Counted from the first letter of the stretch, positions 17,113 through 27,373 are shown. The stretch: DNA of 64,000 nt from an uncultured Sphingomonadaceae bacterium (GCA_947499255.1 CANMNF010000001.1:372001-436000), one strand, 5' to 3'. Notes: generated by a model from the sequence alone, not told the origin. Numbers and translations are program-made.

Positions 17113-17597
17113 AGAAGATCTTGATCATAACGCTTGCAGCGCTTCCGCTGGCGGGCTGCAACTCCAACACGGCACCAGGCAACGATAGGGAGGCCGCAAT
17201 GGACTCTCCGAGCCCTGCCGCACCGATTGAAGCAGCCGAGGAGGCGCTTGCAAATGTAAGCCCAGGGCTGATGCTTCCGGAAACGATGACGGACGCCGAT
17301 CTTACCGCACTTGGTGCGGAGAAATTGTGCCAGTTTCGCCTTACCGAGATTGCGTTCCCAAGCTTCGTTTATGGTGTCGATGGCAATGGAGCGATAAAGA
17401 TCAACGGCAGACTGATCCCCGTTTCAGCTGATGGGCCGGACAGCTATTCAAGCGGCGAGCTTCGCATCAAAACACGCATGCTCGATGATGAAGGAACGGC
17501 CGGTCTGCAAATGCAGGAAATGATCGTTGTCGCACCGCGCGCCAAAGACGAGTTCGGCTTTTGGGGCTACACAACATGCGGAAAAGACCAGATCTAA
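17109..17597 (+). CDS. Hypothetical lipoprotein
   Basis: 162 residues. Lipoprotein signal MKKILIITLAALPLAGC with lipobox LAGC, then a Pro/Ala/Glu-rich linker and a compact domain (about 55-162) containing two Cys residues, CQFRLTEIAFPSFVYGVDG and WGYTTCGKDQI, which may form a disulfide. No family recognised. Overlaps the DUF305 gene by 4 bases and its TAA overlaps the ATG of the 31-codon ORF that follows. Probably an outer- or inner-membrane-anchored periplasmic protein. Confidence 0.68.
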   Translation: MKKILIITLAALPLAGCNSNTAPGNDREAAMDSPSPAAPIEAAEEALANVSPGLMLPETMTDADLTALGAEKLCQFRLTEIAFPSFVYGVDGNGAIKINGRLIPVSADGPDSYSSGELRIKTRMLDDEGTAGLQMQEMIVVAPRAKDEFGFWGYTTCGKDQI

Positions 17598-17692
17598 TGG
17601 CGAATGGCCGACAAAGTATTCTGATTATCGGTCAGCTTCCCCGACACGCTCGCGCCGTGCGCGCGTACGGTCACACCGGACACACAATATGA
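17597..17692 (+). CDS. Possible 31-codon coupled ORF
   Basis: ATG at 17597 overlaps the lipoprotein stop (TAATG) and the TGA at 17690 overlaps the next ATG (ATGA), so the only gap in this otherwise overlapping operon is exactly filled. Product is short and basic (MANGRQSILIIGQLPRHARA...). The opening SILIIG looks like the first strand of a Rossmann fold, so it may also be the remnant of a gene. No function assigned. Confidence 0.35.
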   Translation: MANGRQSILIIGQLPRHARAVRAYGHTGHTI

Positions 17693-18396
17693 GCCAACCA
17701 GAGAAGATCGCCGTTTTTGGTGCCGGTGGCAGCACTGGAGCTGAAGTTCTGAAGCGCGCGCGAAAACGCGGCCTCAGCATTCGCGCACTTGAACATAGCC
17801 TGCCGAAGCAAAGCGAACGCATTGCTGGCTTTGAGTATGTCAAGTGCGACGTGTTACAAGACGATCTGAGCGAGGCCCTTGAGGGCTGCGATGCTGTCAT
17901 TTCGGCGCTTGGCGTCGCATTCGGGCCGCGAACCGCCATCGATCCTCCTCCCCTATACACCGAGGGTACAAGGAACATCGTCAAGGCTATGGACAAGCTG
18001 GAGGCCAAGCGCATAGCAGTCATATCCGCCGCTTTTGTCGAGCATCAACCGAGCGTCCCAGCTTGGTTTGAACTCACCGCCAAGCCGGCGCTTGCTAATA
18101 TCCTCGAACAGATGCGCGCAATGGAAGCGATGCTGCAAGCCCATGAACATCTACAATGGACTGCGGCGCGCCCGGGTTGGTTGCTGGACGAACCATTCAC
18201 AGGCGAGGCGGTTGTATCGGACGAGAGGCTGGCCGAAGGCTGCTTTCGCTGTCGTCATGCCGATCTGGCCGAATGCCTCCTCGACTTCATCTGCGAAAAC
18301 AGCTGGCTCCAAGCCAAACCAGCGATCGGCAAGCCGGAGGCAGGCGAATTTGAAAGTCTCGCTGCGGTCAAGTCAGAATTGGAGCTCGACCTCTAG
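17689..18396 (+). CDS. NAD(P)-binding NmrA/atypical SDR-like protein
   Basis: 235 residues from ATG 17689. N-terminal dinucleotide-binding motif IAVFGAGGSTGAEVLKRARKR, then CDVLQDDLSEALEGCDAVISALG at strands 3-4 and AARPGWLLDEP at the position typical of NmrA/SDR_a5 proteins (flavin or quinone reductase relatives). A catalytic Tyr-x3-Lys is not evident, as in atypical SDRs. Belongs to the 14.7-19.8 kb operon; substrate unknown. Confidence 0.78.
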   Translation: MSQPEKIAVFGAGGSTGAEVLKRARKRGLSIRALEHSLPKQSERIAGFEYVKCDVLQDDLSEALEGCDAVISALGVAFGPRTAIDPPPLYTEGTRNIVKAMDKLEAKRIAVISAAFVEHQPSVPAWFELTAKPALANILEQMRAMEAMLQAHEHLQWTAARPGWLLDEPFTGEAVVSDERLAEGCFRCRHADLAECLLDFICENSWLQAKPAIGKPEAGEFESLAAVKSELELDL

Positions 18397-18459
18397 CGTC
18401 TTAGCGTGACCACGCGAGACGCAGTTTGTTCGTTCGGCAAAATCAAGACGGAAAAGACT

Positions 18460-19812
18460 ATGCTTTTAGAAAAGATCAAAACATCCGGCCTGTCACACCT
18501 GTCCTATCTCATCGGATCCGGAGGAAAAGCGGCGGTGATTGATCCGCGGCGCGACTGCGACGTGTATGTCGAAAAGGCGCGGGCCCTTGGGTTGGAGATT
18601 ACCCATATTTTCGAGACACATCGTAACGAGGATCTCGTAACCGGTTCACCGATCCTCGCCCAGATTACCGGAGCAAAGGTCTTCCATGGCCCTAACGCAG
18701 GAGGCGAAGTGACATTTGCCGAAACCGCGACAGAGGGCGACAAGTTTAAAATCGGTCAGCTCATTATCGAAATACTTGAGACACCCGGCCACACCGACGA
18801 CCATCTTGCATTCGTTATCCATGACAACGCCTATCCTGAAGGTCCTGTCGGGGTTTTCACCGGTGATGCCTTGTTCGTTGGCGATGTCGGGCGGACCGAT
18901 TTCTATCCCGACCGCGAGCGCGAAGTCGCCGGTTCGCTTTACGACTCGCTCGAAAAGCTAAAGGCGCTTGGAGACCAGACGATCATCTATCCTGCGCACG
19001 GGGCCGGTTCGGTCTGTGGATCGGGAATGGCGGAGCGCGAATTCTCGACCATCGGGCACGAGCGCCGCAATAATCCGCGCTTGCTGATCGAAGATCGAGA
19101 GGCCTTTATCGAGGCGAAGGTGGCGGAACACCATTACCAACCTCCCTATTTCCGTCTTATGGAACGCCTCAACCTCCAAGGTACGGCGGCCGCCCCTCGT
19201 ATCATGCGCCCGCGCCGGTTGAGTCTATCGGAGCTGCGTGACGTCAAGACGGATCACTTAGTCGATGTGCGGGAGCCGATGGCTTATGCTTCGGGTCATT
19301 TTCCCGGATCAATGTGTTTGCCTGTTGGCATGATCTCCGCTTTTGCTGGGTGGTTTATTCGCGAGGGAGAAACGGTGGTTTTGGTGGGGGCCGACGAAGA
19401 CCAGCTCTCCGAGGCGATGTCGCATCTGACGCGCATCGGGGTCGACAACATTCTCGGCGGTTACAATGGGGTGGTTCCAGCGGCAGCCAACGGCATCGGA
19501 ATGGACTCTATCGCGATGATCGACACCGTCGCCGTCAAATCAAGGCTCGAGAACGAAGAAGCCAACTGGACCTTGCTCGACGTTCGCGATGCAGAGGAGC
19601 GGGCAAATATGGCAATCCAGTCATCGGAGCACATCTATGTCGGGGAACTCAACGAGCGCTGGACGGAACTCGATAAGCAGCGCCATTTCACGCTTATGTG
19701 CGCCAGCGGGATGAGAGCTAGCGTCGCGGCGGGCTGGCTTGCCAGTCAAGGTTTCAAGCAGCTCGATATCTACCTTGGCTCGATGGGAGCATGGATGAAT
19801 GATTCTCAGTAG
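18460..19812 (+). CDS. Persulfide dioxygenase-like metallo-beta-lactamase fold fused to two rhodanese domains
   Basis: 450 residues from ATG 18460. Residues about 1-235 resemble ETHE1: THRNED replaces the canonical THxHxDH, followed by ETPGHTDDHLAF, FTGDALFVGDVGRTDF and YPAHGAGS. The first His, second-motif His and Asp expected as iron ligands appear kept, while the second His of the first motif is Asn. Then rhodanese domain 1 (about 260-345) lacks a catalytic Cys, and domain 2 (about 360-450) has it in MCASGMRAS. Predicted to oxidise glutathione or protein persulfides to sulfite and move sulfane sulfur. Last gene of the thiol operon after a 63-base gap. Confidence 0.82.
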   Translation: MLLEKIKTSGLSHLSYLIGSGGKAAVIDPRRDCDVYVEKARALGLEITHIFETHRNEDLVTGSPILAQITGAKVFHGPNAGGEVTFAETATEGDKFKIGQLIIEILETPGHTDDHLAFVIHDNAYPEGPVGVFTGDALFVGDVGRTDFYPDREREVAGSLYDSLEKLKALGDQTIIYPAHGAGSVCGSGMAEREFSTIGHERRNNPRLLIEDREAFIEAKVAEHHYQPPYFRLMERLNLQGTAAAPRIMRPRRLSLSELRDVKTDHLVDVREPMAYASGHFPGSMCLPVGMISAFAGWFIREGETVVLVGADEDQLSEAMSHLTRIGVDNILGGYNGVVPAAANGIGMDSIAMIDTVAVKSRLENEEANWTLLDVRDAEERANMAIQSSEHIYVGELNERWTELDKQRHFTLMCASGMRASVAAGWLASQGFKQLDIYLGSMGAWMNDSQ

Positions 19813-19894
19813 TTCAACTGACATGACTGCGAAAGCGTTCGACTGCGGACACAATCCTGTTGCCGAATTGCACTGGGTCATCTAGGGAATTCGT

Positions 19895-20260
19895 GTGTCT
19901 TTTCTTCGCACCCTTGCACTTATGTCGTTATGCATCGGCCTTGTATTTCAGGTGTCTGCCCAGGCATCGGCTATGCCGCAGTCCGAGACGATGCTTGCGT
20001 CTGACTGTGCCGAAATGCAGCATCATGCATCGGAGGAAGAAGGGCACCATAGGGCTGGCGAGGATGCTAACGGCGCGTGCCAACAAATGTCGATCGACTG
20101 CCTTCTTTCGATGAACGCGATTTCTCCCGTTTGGATTGGAACCGATCAGGGAATTTCTCTAGAGAAGCCGATTGGCGAAGACTTGACGTATCTAAGAGGA
20201 AGCGAACCGCAATTCGGCAGCCGGGTGTCAGATCCGGACAGTCCGCCTCCCCGATTCTAA
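19895..20260 (+). CDS. Small exported His/Cys protein preceding the CusCBA operon
   Basis: 121 residues from GTG 19895 (GTG 19893 is out of frame; AGGGA nearby). Signal peptide MSFLRTLALMSLCIGLVFQVSAQASA, then MQHHASEEEGHHRAGED and two Cys residues (C-x6-C: ACQQMSIDC), ending in DPDSPPPRF. The layout resembles DUF2946-type proteins that stand at the head of heavy-metal RND operons, and matches the unrelated-looking but similarly built gene at 37146-37490. Likely a periplasmic metal-related accessory. Confidence 0.6.
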   Translation: MSFLRTLALMSLCIGLVFQVSAQASAMPQSETMLASDCAEMQHHASEEEGHHRAGEDANGACQQMSIDCLLSMNAISPVWIGTDQGISLEKPIGEDLTYLRGSEPQFGSRVSDPDSPPPRF

Positions 20261-20384
20261 CTCGATTACAGAGAATAGCGGCGCATTGCGCCCTTTCTAA
20301 GCGTTGCCTGGGCGTATCGATGCATCCTTAGTTGCATCAATCAGCTTGCTGGCGCGCAGCATTCTTTTCGAGTGAGAATACTTC

Positions 20385-21620
20385 ATGAAATGGTTCATAG
20401 GCGGAGCCCTCGTCGCGGCTCTATTGCCAACACACATCGCATTTGCGCAGCCACTAGGTTATGAAGAAGCCTTGCGCGCTGCGCGTGAAGATCAGCCGCT
20501 TTTGCAGGCCGGTGAAATGCGTGTCCGGGGATCGCGCGAAGCCTCAGAAGCAGCAGACGCGCTTCCGGACCCTATTCTGCGCGGCGGAATTGCCAATCTT
20601 CCGGTCACCGGACCGGTTGCCTTCGAATTGGATCGCCAGCTCCCCACCCAACTCAGCGTGGGGATCGAACAACCCATACCAAACTTGGCAAGGCGCAGGG
20701 CGCGACTGGGTGTTGCCAGCTCTGATACCCGTATTGCGGAAGTGCGACTGGGCGTTGCGGAACGCAGGATCGACGTCGCCACCGCCCTCGCTTGGGTTGA
20801 CCTCTATTTTGCTCAGGACAAGCTTGCGTTGGCGCATACGGCTCTGAGCGATTTGCGCCGGCTGTTGCCCGTCGCCAATGCTGCTGTCGCTTCGGGTTCC
20901 GCGCGTCCTGCCGAAAGCCTGGCCATCCGCCGCGAACTTCTCGCAATTGAAGATGCCGTTACGCGGATCGAAGCGGAACAGGACGCGGCGCAGGCCGCAC
21001 TTGCGAGCTATACAAATATCAGTGAACCCTCGGCGTCGGGCAGTCCACCCGCGTTCGAGGTTGACCGCGAGGCTCTGCTGAACCTGCTTGAGCTTAACCC
21101 GGAAATTCAACTGGCCGATGCGGAGAGCGGCCGCGCCGATGCGGGTGTTGACCTGGCTCGCTCTGCATTGCGGCCAGATTTTGGCGTGAGCGTCAATTAT
21201 GGCCGGCGCGACCCTGGGTTTGGTGACGCACTGTCGGTGATGGGGTCCGTAACTCTGCCAATTTTCTCTGGAAAGCGACAACAACCTCGCATCCGGGCCG
21301 CCGAAGCCGGCGCCGCTGCGGCCCAGGCTGAACGCGCCGACCGTTTGCGGGCGCTGCGGGTCCAATTTGAAACGGATATGGCCGCATGGCGAAGCGCCCG
21401 GCGTCAATGGGAGCGGGCGCGGGATGAGCTCCTACCTCTGGCACGCAGCCGGGTGGAATTCGAGACCGCCAGTTTCGCAGCTGAGCGTGCCGATCTCATT
21501 GATGTCATTTCAGCCAAAGCTGATCTCGCGCTGCTCGATCTGGAGATTCTCGAGCGAGAGGCCGCCACGGTCGCAATGGCAGTAAAAATCAGACTCTATT
21601 ATGGGGAGGCACGGCGATGA
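20385..21620 (+). CDS. cusC: TolC/CusC-family outer-membrane efflux protein
   Basis: 411 residues with signal peptide MKWFIGGALVAALLPTHIAFAQ. Two OEP repeats with long amphipathic helices: LGYEEALRAAREDQPLLQ at the start and RLRALRVQFETDMAAWRSARRQ in the second half. Forms the outer-membrane duct of the tripartite copper/silver pump. The stop overlaps the start of the adaptor gene by 4 bases. Assignment as CusC depends on the CusA type (HME4) downstream. Confidence 0.87.
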   Translation: MKWFIGGALVAALLPTHIAFAQPLGYEEALRAAREDQPLLQAGEMRVRGSREASEAADALPDPILRGGIANLPVTGPVAFELDRQLPTQLSVGIEQPIPNLARRRARLGVASSDTRIAEVRLGVAERRIDVATALAWVDLYFAQDKLALAHTALSDLRRLLPVANAAVASGSARPAESLAIRRELLAIEDAVTRIEAEQDAAQAALASYTNISEPSASGSPPAFEVDREALLNLLELNPEIQLADAESGRADAGVDLARSALRPDFGVSVNYGRRDPGFGDALSVMGSVTLPIFSGKRQQPRIRAAEAGAAAAQAERADRLRALRVQFETDMAAWRSARRQWERARDELLPLARSRVEFETASFAAERADLIDVISAKADLALLDLEILEREAATVAMAVKIRLYYGEARR

Positions 21621-23110
21621 CCGACGAAAAAGAACGTTTCACGCCGAAGCAGCGCACTTACGGCGCAATGGCGGCCATCGCGCTTGTGAGCCTGGCCGCC
21701 GGATATGGTCTTTCGACGCTTGGCGGCGAGAGCGAAGTTATGTCCGACGACGTCGCTGAGGGCGAGTGTGAGGACGTGCTTTATTGGTACGACCCCATGG
21801 TTCCCGGCCAACGCTTCGATGAGCCAGGCAAATCTCCATTCATGGATATGATGCTGGTCCCGAAATGCGCGGGCGAGTCTGCCACCGCAGGAGTTCAAAT
21901 TGATCCAGGGCTGGTGCAGAATTTCGGCATTCGCACCGCTCCAGCTGAGTTCGGAATCCTTGAGCCAGAGATAACTGTATCAGGTGCGCTTGCCTATAAC
22001 GACCGCAGTGTCGCCTTGGTGCAACCGCGTGCCGGTGGATACGTGCAGCGTACTTATGGATTAGCACAGGACGACCTGGTCGCCCGAGGCGCGCCTTTGG
22101 TCGATATACTTGTGCCCAGCTGGGGCGGAGCCCAACGCGAATACCTCGCTGTTCTCGATACTGGCGACGCAGCGCTTACCGATGCGATGCGGCAAAGGAT
22201 GCATTTGCTTGGCATGCCTGACGGTATCATCGCCTCCGTCGAACGGACGCGCCGCGCTCAGACGGTCATAACGGTCACCGCGCCTTCTGGAGGCGCTATC
22301 ACCTCGCTGGGGGTGCGCCCCGGAATGACTGTTATGGAAGGGCAGACTCTCGCAGAAATTACGGGCTTCTCACCGATCTGGTTGGAGGCCTCCGTTCCTG
22401 AGACACAGTCAGCAGACATTCGCGAAGGCCAGACCGTCAGCGCCAATCTGGCAGCGTTTCCCAATGAAAAGTTTGCAGGCCGGATCATTGCGATCCTGCC
22501 CAGCGCCGAAAGTGCGAGCCGAACGATCACTGTGAGGGCACAGCTTCCAAATCGGAGCGGGAGGCTTAAGCCCGGTATGTTCGCGCAAGTCTCCCTCACG
22601 CCAGACACTCGCCGCGCTCTGCTTGTCCCGTCTGAAGCGATCATCCGCACCGGCCGCCGCAACATCGTGATGCTCAGGCAAGATGAGGGCGCATTCCTTC
22701 CCGCAGAAGTCGAGATCGGGCGCGAAGCGAATGGCCAAACCGAAGTGCTTGCTGGTCTGACACAAGGCGAACAGGTCGTGATCTCCGGTCAATTCCTGCT
22801 CGATTCCGAAGCAAGTCTTTCAGGCATCGAAATCCGTTCGATCGATGGAGTCATGCCTGATGCGTCCAAAAACGAACAGGCTGGCAAGAGCTACAAGACC
22901 ACGGGTCGTGTGACGAAAATCGATGGTGATAAGATCACGCTCAATCACGCTCCAGTGCCGGAGTTGAGTTGGCCGAGCATGGTCATGCCATTTGAGCTGG
23001 AAGACGCGGCGTTGACCGCTGTTGTCGAAGTTGGAGATGAGGTCGAATTCACCTTCACACAGCACGATACCGGTCCGCGCATCGTGTCGATCAGAAAGGT
23101 GGGCCGATGA
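21617..23110 (+). CDS. cusB: Periplasmic adaptor CusB with fused CusF-like domain
   Basis: 497 residues. N-terminal membrane anchor, then a heavy-metal-binding segment [18 protein letters not shown]...[10 protein letters not shown] (about 47-80), the beta-barrel/lipoyl/hairpin body (about 90-405), and from about residue 425 a CusF-like OB-fold with [13 protein letters not shown], the Trp and Met residues of which bind Cu(I)/Ag(I) in CusF. So adaptor and metallochaperone are fused. The gene overlaps cusC and cusA by 4 bases each. Confidence 0.92.
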   Translation: MTDEKERFTPKQRTYGAMAAIALVSLAAGYGLSTLGGESEVMSDDVAEGECEDVLYWYDPMVPGQRFDEPGKSPFMDMMLVPKCAGESATAGVQIDPGLVQNFGIRTAPAEFGILEPEITVSGALAYNDRSVALVQPRAGGYVQRTYGLAQDDLVARGAPLVDILVPSWGGAQREYLAVLDTGDAALTDAMRQRMHLLGMPDGIIASVERTRRAQTVITVTAPSGGAITSLGVRPGMTVMEGQTLAEITGFSPIWLEASVPETQSADIREGQTVSANLAAFPNEKFAGRIIAILPSAESASRTITVRAQLPNRSGRLKPGMFAQVSLTPDTRRALLVPSEAIIRTGRRNIVMLRQDEGAFLPAEVEIGREANGQTEVLAGLTQGEQVVISGQFLLDSEASLSGIEIRSIDGVMPDASKNEQAGKSYKTTGRVTKIDGDKITLNHAPVPELSWPSMVMPFELEDAALTAVVEVGDEVEFTFTQHDTGPRIVSIRKVGR

Positions 23111-26100
23111 TCGCCCGGATTATCGACCTCTCGATCGCCAACCGGTTAATTATCGTTCTGGCTGCAATCGCTGTCACGCTCGCCGGTTTCTGGGCGGTGC
23201 GCGCAACCCCTGTGGATGCCATTCCTGACCTGTCCGATGTTCAGGTCGTGGTGCGTTCAAATTATGCCGGCCAAGCTCCGCGCATCGTCGAAGATCAGGT
23301 GACCTACCCACTCGCCACCACCATGCTTTCCGTTCCGGGAGCGCAGACGGTGCGCGGCTATTCGATGTTCGGCGACAGCTACGTCTACATCATCTTCGAA
23401 GACGGTACCGATCTCTATTGGGCGAGGTCGCGTGTTCTCGAATATCTCAATCAGGTTGAGGGCGAGTTGCCCGAAGGTGTGACCACAGCGCTCGGACCCG
23501 ATGCGACTGGGGTGGGATGGATCTACGAATACGCTCTGGTCGACCGCACGGGCGGCAATGATCTTGCAGGCCTCAGGAGCCTGCAGGACTGGTTCCTGCG
23601 CTACGAACTTCAGACCATTCCCGGCATCGCCGAAGTGGCGAGCGTGGGCGGAATGGTGAAACAATATCAAGTGGTTCTTGAACCCTATCGCATGGCATCG
23701 CTTGGCGTGACCCACAGCCAGGTTGTGCGCGCAATACAGGCGGCCAACCAGGAGGCCGGCGGTTCGGTGGTCGAGACGGGGGAAGCCGAGTTCATGGTTC
23801 GCGCGTCGGGCTATATCGAAGGACTCGATGACTTTCGCCAGATCCCGCTGAAGACGGTCGGCAATGGGATTCCAGTCACCCTTTCTGACGTTGCAACGAT
23901 CCAGCTGGGCCCTGAAATGCGCCGCGGGATCGCGGAGCTCAACGGAGAGGGCGAAGTCGCAGGCGGCATCATTGTGCTGCGCCAAGGCGAAGATGCGCGC
24001 GCCACGATCACGGCAGTCGAAGAAAAGCTGGAGATGCTCAAGGCGAGCCTGCCCGAAGGGGTCGAGATCGTCACGACCTATGATCGTTCACAGCTGATCG
24101 ATGCTTCTATCGACAACCTCACCGGAAAGCTGATTGCTGAATTCATTATAGTTGCAATCGTCTGCGCGCTGTTCCTTTGGCACATGCGCTCCGCTCTGGT
24201 TGCGATTGTCACTCTGCCACTGGGTGTCCTCGCCGCCTTCATTGTTATGCGCATTCAAGGAGTGGATGCGAACATCATGTCGCTGGGCGGCATCGCGATT
24301 GCAATTGGCGCAATGGTCGATGCGGCAATCGTCATGATTGAGAACGCGCACAAGCACATCGAACACTGGGAACGCGACAATCCGGATTCCGAACTTTCAA
24401 AGGGGGAACGATGGCGCCTCGTCGCTGACGCTTCGAAAGAAGTTGGGCCGGCCCTGTTCTTTAGTCTGCTCATCATAACCCTCTCCTTTCTGCCGGTGTT
24501 TACCCTGCAGGCGCAAGAGGGACGCCTTTTCGCACCGCTTGCCTTTACCAAGACCTATGCGATGGCGGCGGCAGCGATCCTGTCGGTGACCTTGGTTCCG
24601 GTTCTGATGGGATGGCTCGTCCGGGGTAAGATACCGTCGGAAGATTCCAATATCCTCAACCGCTGGCTGACCAAAGCCTACCGCCCCGGCCTCGACTGGG
24701 TCATGAAACGCCCAAAAGCGACGCTGGTAATCGCAGGGCTGGTTTTCCTCACCGCATTGGTCCCGTTCAGCCGCTTGGGCGGCGAGTTCTTGCCTCCGCT
24801 TGATGAAGGGGACTTACTCTACATGCCAAGCGCGCTGCCGGGGCTATCGCCAGGGGAAGCATCGGCGCTGCTTCAGCGGACGGACAGGCTCATCAAATCA
24901 GTGCCAGAAGTCGAGACCGTCTTCGGCAAGGCTGGCCGCGCGGATACGGCCACTGACCCCGCGCCGCTGACGATGTTCGAGACCACTATCCGGTTCAAGC
25001 CGCGCGAGGAATGGCGTGCTGGAATGACTCCCGAAAAGCTGGTCGATGAGCTGGACAAGGCCGTTCAGGTACCCGGCCTCGCAAATGTCTGGGTGCCTCC
25101 CATACGCAACCGTATCGACATGTTGGCCACCGGGATCAAAAGCCCGATCGGGGTCAAGGTCTCAGGTGAGAATCTGGCAGAAATCGAGCGCGTCGCGTTG
25201 CAGATCGAGAATGTTGCCAAACAAGTTCCGGGCGTGAGCTCAGCGCTTGCAGAGCGTTTGTCAGGAGGGCGCTACATCGATGTGGACATCGACCGGATCG
25301 CTGCGTCCCGCTACGGCCTCAATATTGCCGATGTCCAACAGATCGTATCCGGAGCCATAGGCGGCGCGAATATCGGGCGCACGGTCGAGGGACTGGCGCG
25401 CTATCCAATCAACGTTCGTTATCCTCGCGAAATCCGCGACAGTGTAGACGAAATCCGTGCTCTGCCAGTGCTTACTCCCGCTGGTCAGCAGATTACATTG
25501 GGGACAGTTGCGCAGGTGAGCGTGAGCGATGGCCCACCAATGCTCAAGAACGAACAAGGCCGTCTCGTCAGTGCGGTCTATGTCGATGTTCGCGGGCGCG
25601 ACCTCGCTTCAGTAGTGGGCGACTTGCAGACCGCCGTGGCCGACGGTGTCGATTTGCCTGCAGGCGTAAGCCTTTCTTACGCGGGACAATTTGAATATCT
25701 CACTCGGGCCTATGAGCGTCTGCAGATTGTCATTCCGGCCACGCTCGGCATCATTTTCTTGCTGCTCTATCTGATCTTCCGCCGCGTCGATGAAGCGATG
25801 TTGGTTATGGGAACTCTGCCTTTTGCCCTCACGGGCGGCTTCTGGCTGCTTTACCTCTTGGGTTACAATCAGTCGGTCGCAACAGCGGTTGGCTTCATTG
25901 CTCTTGCCGGGGTCTCCGCAGAATTCGGCGTCGTGATGCTGATCTATCTGAAGGCCGCGATGGAGCGACATTCGGGTGAGCCAACTGCGGAATCCGTTAC
26001 CAAATCCATCAGGGAGGGCGCGCTTCTTCGCGTTCGGCCGAAGGCGATGACCGTTGCCGTCATTCTGGCTGGCCTGTTCCCGATCCTGGTTGGCACGGGG

Positions 26101-26274
26101 GCAGGTTCGGAAGTTATGAGCCGGATCGCCGCGCCGATGATCGGCGGCATGATCACCGCACCCTTGTTGTCCATGTTCGTATTACCCGCCGCTTACCTCT
26201 TGATGCGGCGCCCCCGGCCTGAACGGCCATCACAATCCGAAGGAGAAGAAAAATGCGTACCACAACCCGCTTAA
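23107..26274 (+). CDS. cusA: Heavy-metal RND pump CusA (HME4 type)
   Basis: 1055 residues, two times six membrane helices with two large periplasmic loops. Helix 4 reads [20 protein letters not shown], the HME4 signature of Cu(I)/Ag(I) pumps, including the relay Asp. Start [20 protein letters not shown] and [20 protein letters not shown] are typical CusA/CzcA landmarks. Uses proton motive force to drive metal out through CusC. The cusF-like gene begins inside its last 22 bases. Confidence 0.96.
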   Translation: MIARIIDLSIANRLIIVLAAIAVTLAGFWAVRATPVDAIPDLSDVQVVVRSNYAGQAPRIVEDQVTYPLATTMLSVPGAQTVRGYSMFGDSYVYIIFEDGTDLYWARSRVLEYLNQVEGELPEGVTTALGPDATGVGWIYEYALVDRTGGNDLAGLRSLQDWFLRYELQTIPGIAEVASVGGMVKQYQVVLEPYRMASLGVTHSQVVRAIQAANQEAGGSVVETGEAEFMVRASGYIEGLDDFRQIPLKTVGNGIPVTLSDVATIQLGPEMRRGIAELNGEGEVAGGIIVLRQGEDARATITAVEEKLEMLKASLPEGVEIVTTYDRSQLIDASIDNLTGKLIAEFIIVAIVCALFLWHMRSALVAIVTLPLGVLAAFIVMRIQGVDANIMSLGGIAIAIGAMVDAAIVMIENAHKHIEHWERDNPDSELSKGERWRLVADASKEVGPALFFSLLIITLSFLPVFTLQAQEGRLFAPLAFTKTYAMAAAAILSVTLVPVLMGWLVRGKIPSEDSNILNRWLTKAYRPGLDWVMKRPKATLVIAGLVFLTALVPFSRLGGEFLPPLDEGDLLYMPSALPGLSPGEASALLQRTDRLIKSVPEVETVFGKAGRADTATDPAPLTMFETTIRFKPREEWRAGMTPEKLVDELDKAVQVPGLANVWVPPIRNRIDMLATGIKSPIGVKVSGENLAEIERVALQIENVAKQVPGVSSALAERLSGGRYIDVDIDRIAASRYGLNIADVQQIVSGAIGGANIGRTVEGLARYPINVRYPREIRDSVDEIRALPVLTPAGQQITLGTVAQVSVSDGPPMLKNEQGRLVSAVYVDVRGRDLASVVGDLQTAVADGVDLPAGVSLSYAGQFEYLTRAYERLQIVIPATLGIIFLLLYLIFRRVDEAMLVMGTLPFALTGGFWLLYLLGYNQSVATAVGFIALAGVSAEFGVVMLIYLKAAMERHSGEPTAESVTKSIREGALLRVRPKAMTVAVILAGLFPILVGTGAGSEVMSRIAAPMIGGMITAPLLSMFVLPAAYLLMRRPRPERPSQSEGEEKCVPQPA

Positions 26275-26627
26275 CCCTACTGGTTGCGCCATTGATGCTG
26301 GCCGCGTGCGACAGCAATGCAGAAATGGCTGAGCACGAAGGCATGGCAATGGACGAGAGATCCATGCCAGGCATGCATGACGGCATGGATCAAGGCGTCA
26401 CCCCCAAGACGGCTAGCGCTATTGGCACTGTGACTGCCATCGACGCCGAAGCAGGCACAGTCACGATCGACCATGCGGCGGTTCCAGAGCTCGAATGGCC
26501 CGAGATGGTCATGGCTTTTGACGCCACCGAGGAAGTTCGCGGCGACGTCGCGGTCGGCGACACTGTCACGTTCGAATTCAGCACCGGCGAAGAAGGCAAC
26601 ACAGTCACTTCGATCACAGCGCAATGA
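26253..26627 (+). CDS. cusF: CusF-like periplasmic copper chaperone (lipoprotein)
   Basis: 124 residues, ATG with GAAGGAGAAG site inside the cusA 3' end. Lipobox-like LMLAAC at residue about 19, Met/His-rich linker ([19 protein letters not shown]), then an OB-fold with [14 protein letters not shown] carrying the Trp and Met ligands of CusF. It is a close relative of the C-terminal domain of the CusB protein at 21617. Delivers Cu(I)/Ag(I) to the pump. Confidence 0.9.
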   Translation: MRTTTRLTLLVAPLMLAACDSNAEMAEHEGMAMDERSMPGMHDGMDQGVTPKTASAIGTVTAIDAEAGTVTIDHAAVPELEWPEMVMAFDATEEVRGDVAVGDTVTFEFSTGEEGNTVTSITAQ

Positions 26628-26683
26628 CCAAGGTCAAGTGAGCCGACCCACCAAGTGCCAACCCCAGGAATGGAGATGCTAAA

Positions 26684-27373
26684 TTGCCAAAACCCGTGAT
26701 GCTGCGCTTCGCCAAATGGCACATCTGGCTTGGTTGGCTGGTGGGAATTCCGATCTTGATGTGGATGGCGAGCGGCCTGTTCATGGCCGCTCGCCCGATC
26801 GAAGAGGTGCGCGGCAATCATCTGCGCATTGCCTCTGATCAGTCTGCTCTCGCTTTGCCGTCCGATGTGGTCCCAGAGATCGATCAGCCTCTGAAAGAGA
26901 TGCGCGCTTTCATGCAGGACGGGCGAGCCATCATGATGCTGACCGCGATGGATGGAAGCATCACCCGATTTGATTGGGAAAGCCGTACGCCCTTGCCGCC
27001 AGTGGACGAAGCTCTAGCTCGGTCAATTGTGGCCGAGCAGATCGTCGGAGGTGGCAATATCAGTACGGTGCGCCAGTTTGAAGCCAATACCGCGCCTTTC
27101 GACTTTCGCCGCCCATTACCTGTTTGGCAGGTCGTTTTGGACGAGGGAACACATGTCTATGTCGGCCGCGACACGGGTCAGATCGAGGCGGTCCGCACAC
27201 GTTGGTGGCGCGCGTTTGATTTCATGTGGGGGCTTCATATCATGGATCTGCGGTCACGAGAGGACACGAGCCACCCGATACTAATTCTATTCGCCGCGCT
27301 TGGTGTCTTCGCGAGTATTCTTGGCTGCATTCTTATGTTTCGCAGGCGCAAAGCCCGCGTCACTGCCAAGTAG
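26684..27373 (+). CDS. PepSY-domain membrane protein
   Basis: 229 residues from TTG 26684 (GGAG site in front). N-terminal helix FAKWHIWLGWLVGIPILMW with His typical of PepSY-associated membrane proteins, a periplasmic PepSY-like middle (about 45-180; DEGTHVYVGRDTGQIEAVR), and a C-terminal helix GLHIMDLRSR...FASILGCILMFRRRK. Often found near iron or copper uptake/efflux genes. Last gene of the cus unit, 56 bases after cusF. Confidence 0.78.
   Translation: MPKPVMLRFAKWHIWLGWLVGIPILMWMASGLFMAARPIEEVRGNHLRIASDQSALALPSDVVPEIDQPLKEMRAFMQDGRAIMMLTAMDGSITRFDWESRTPLPPVDEALARSIVAEQIVGGGNISTVRQFEANTAPFDFRRPLPVWQVVLDEGTHVYVGRDTGQIEAVRTRWWRAFDFMWGLHIMDLRSREDTSHPILILFAALGVFASILGCILMFRRRKARVTAK

Noticed and set aside
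20544-21407. 287-codon minus-strand ORF over cusC
   Set aside because: Antisense shadow of a clear TolC-family gene.
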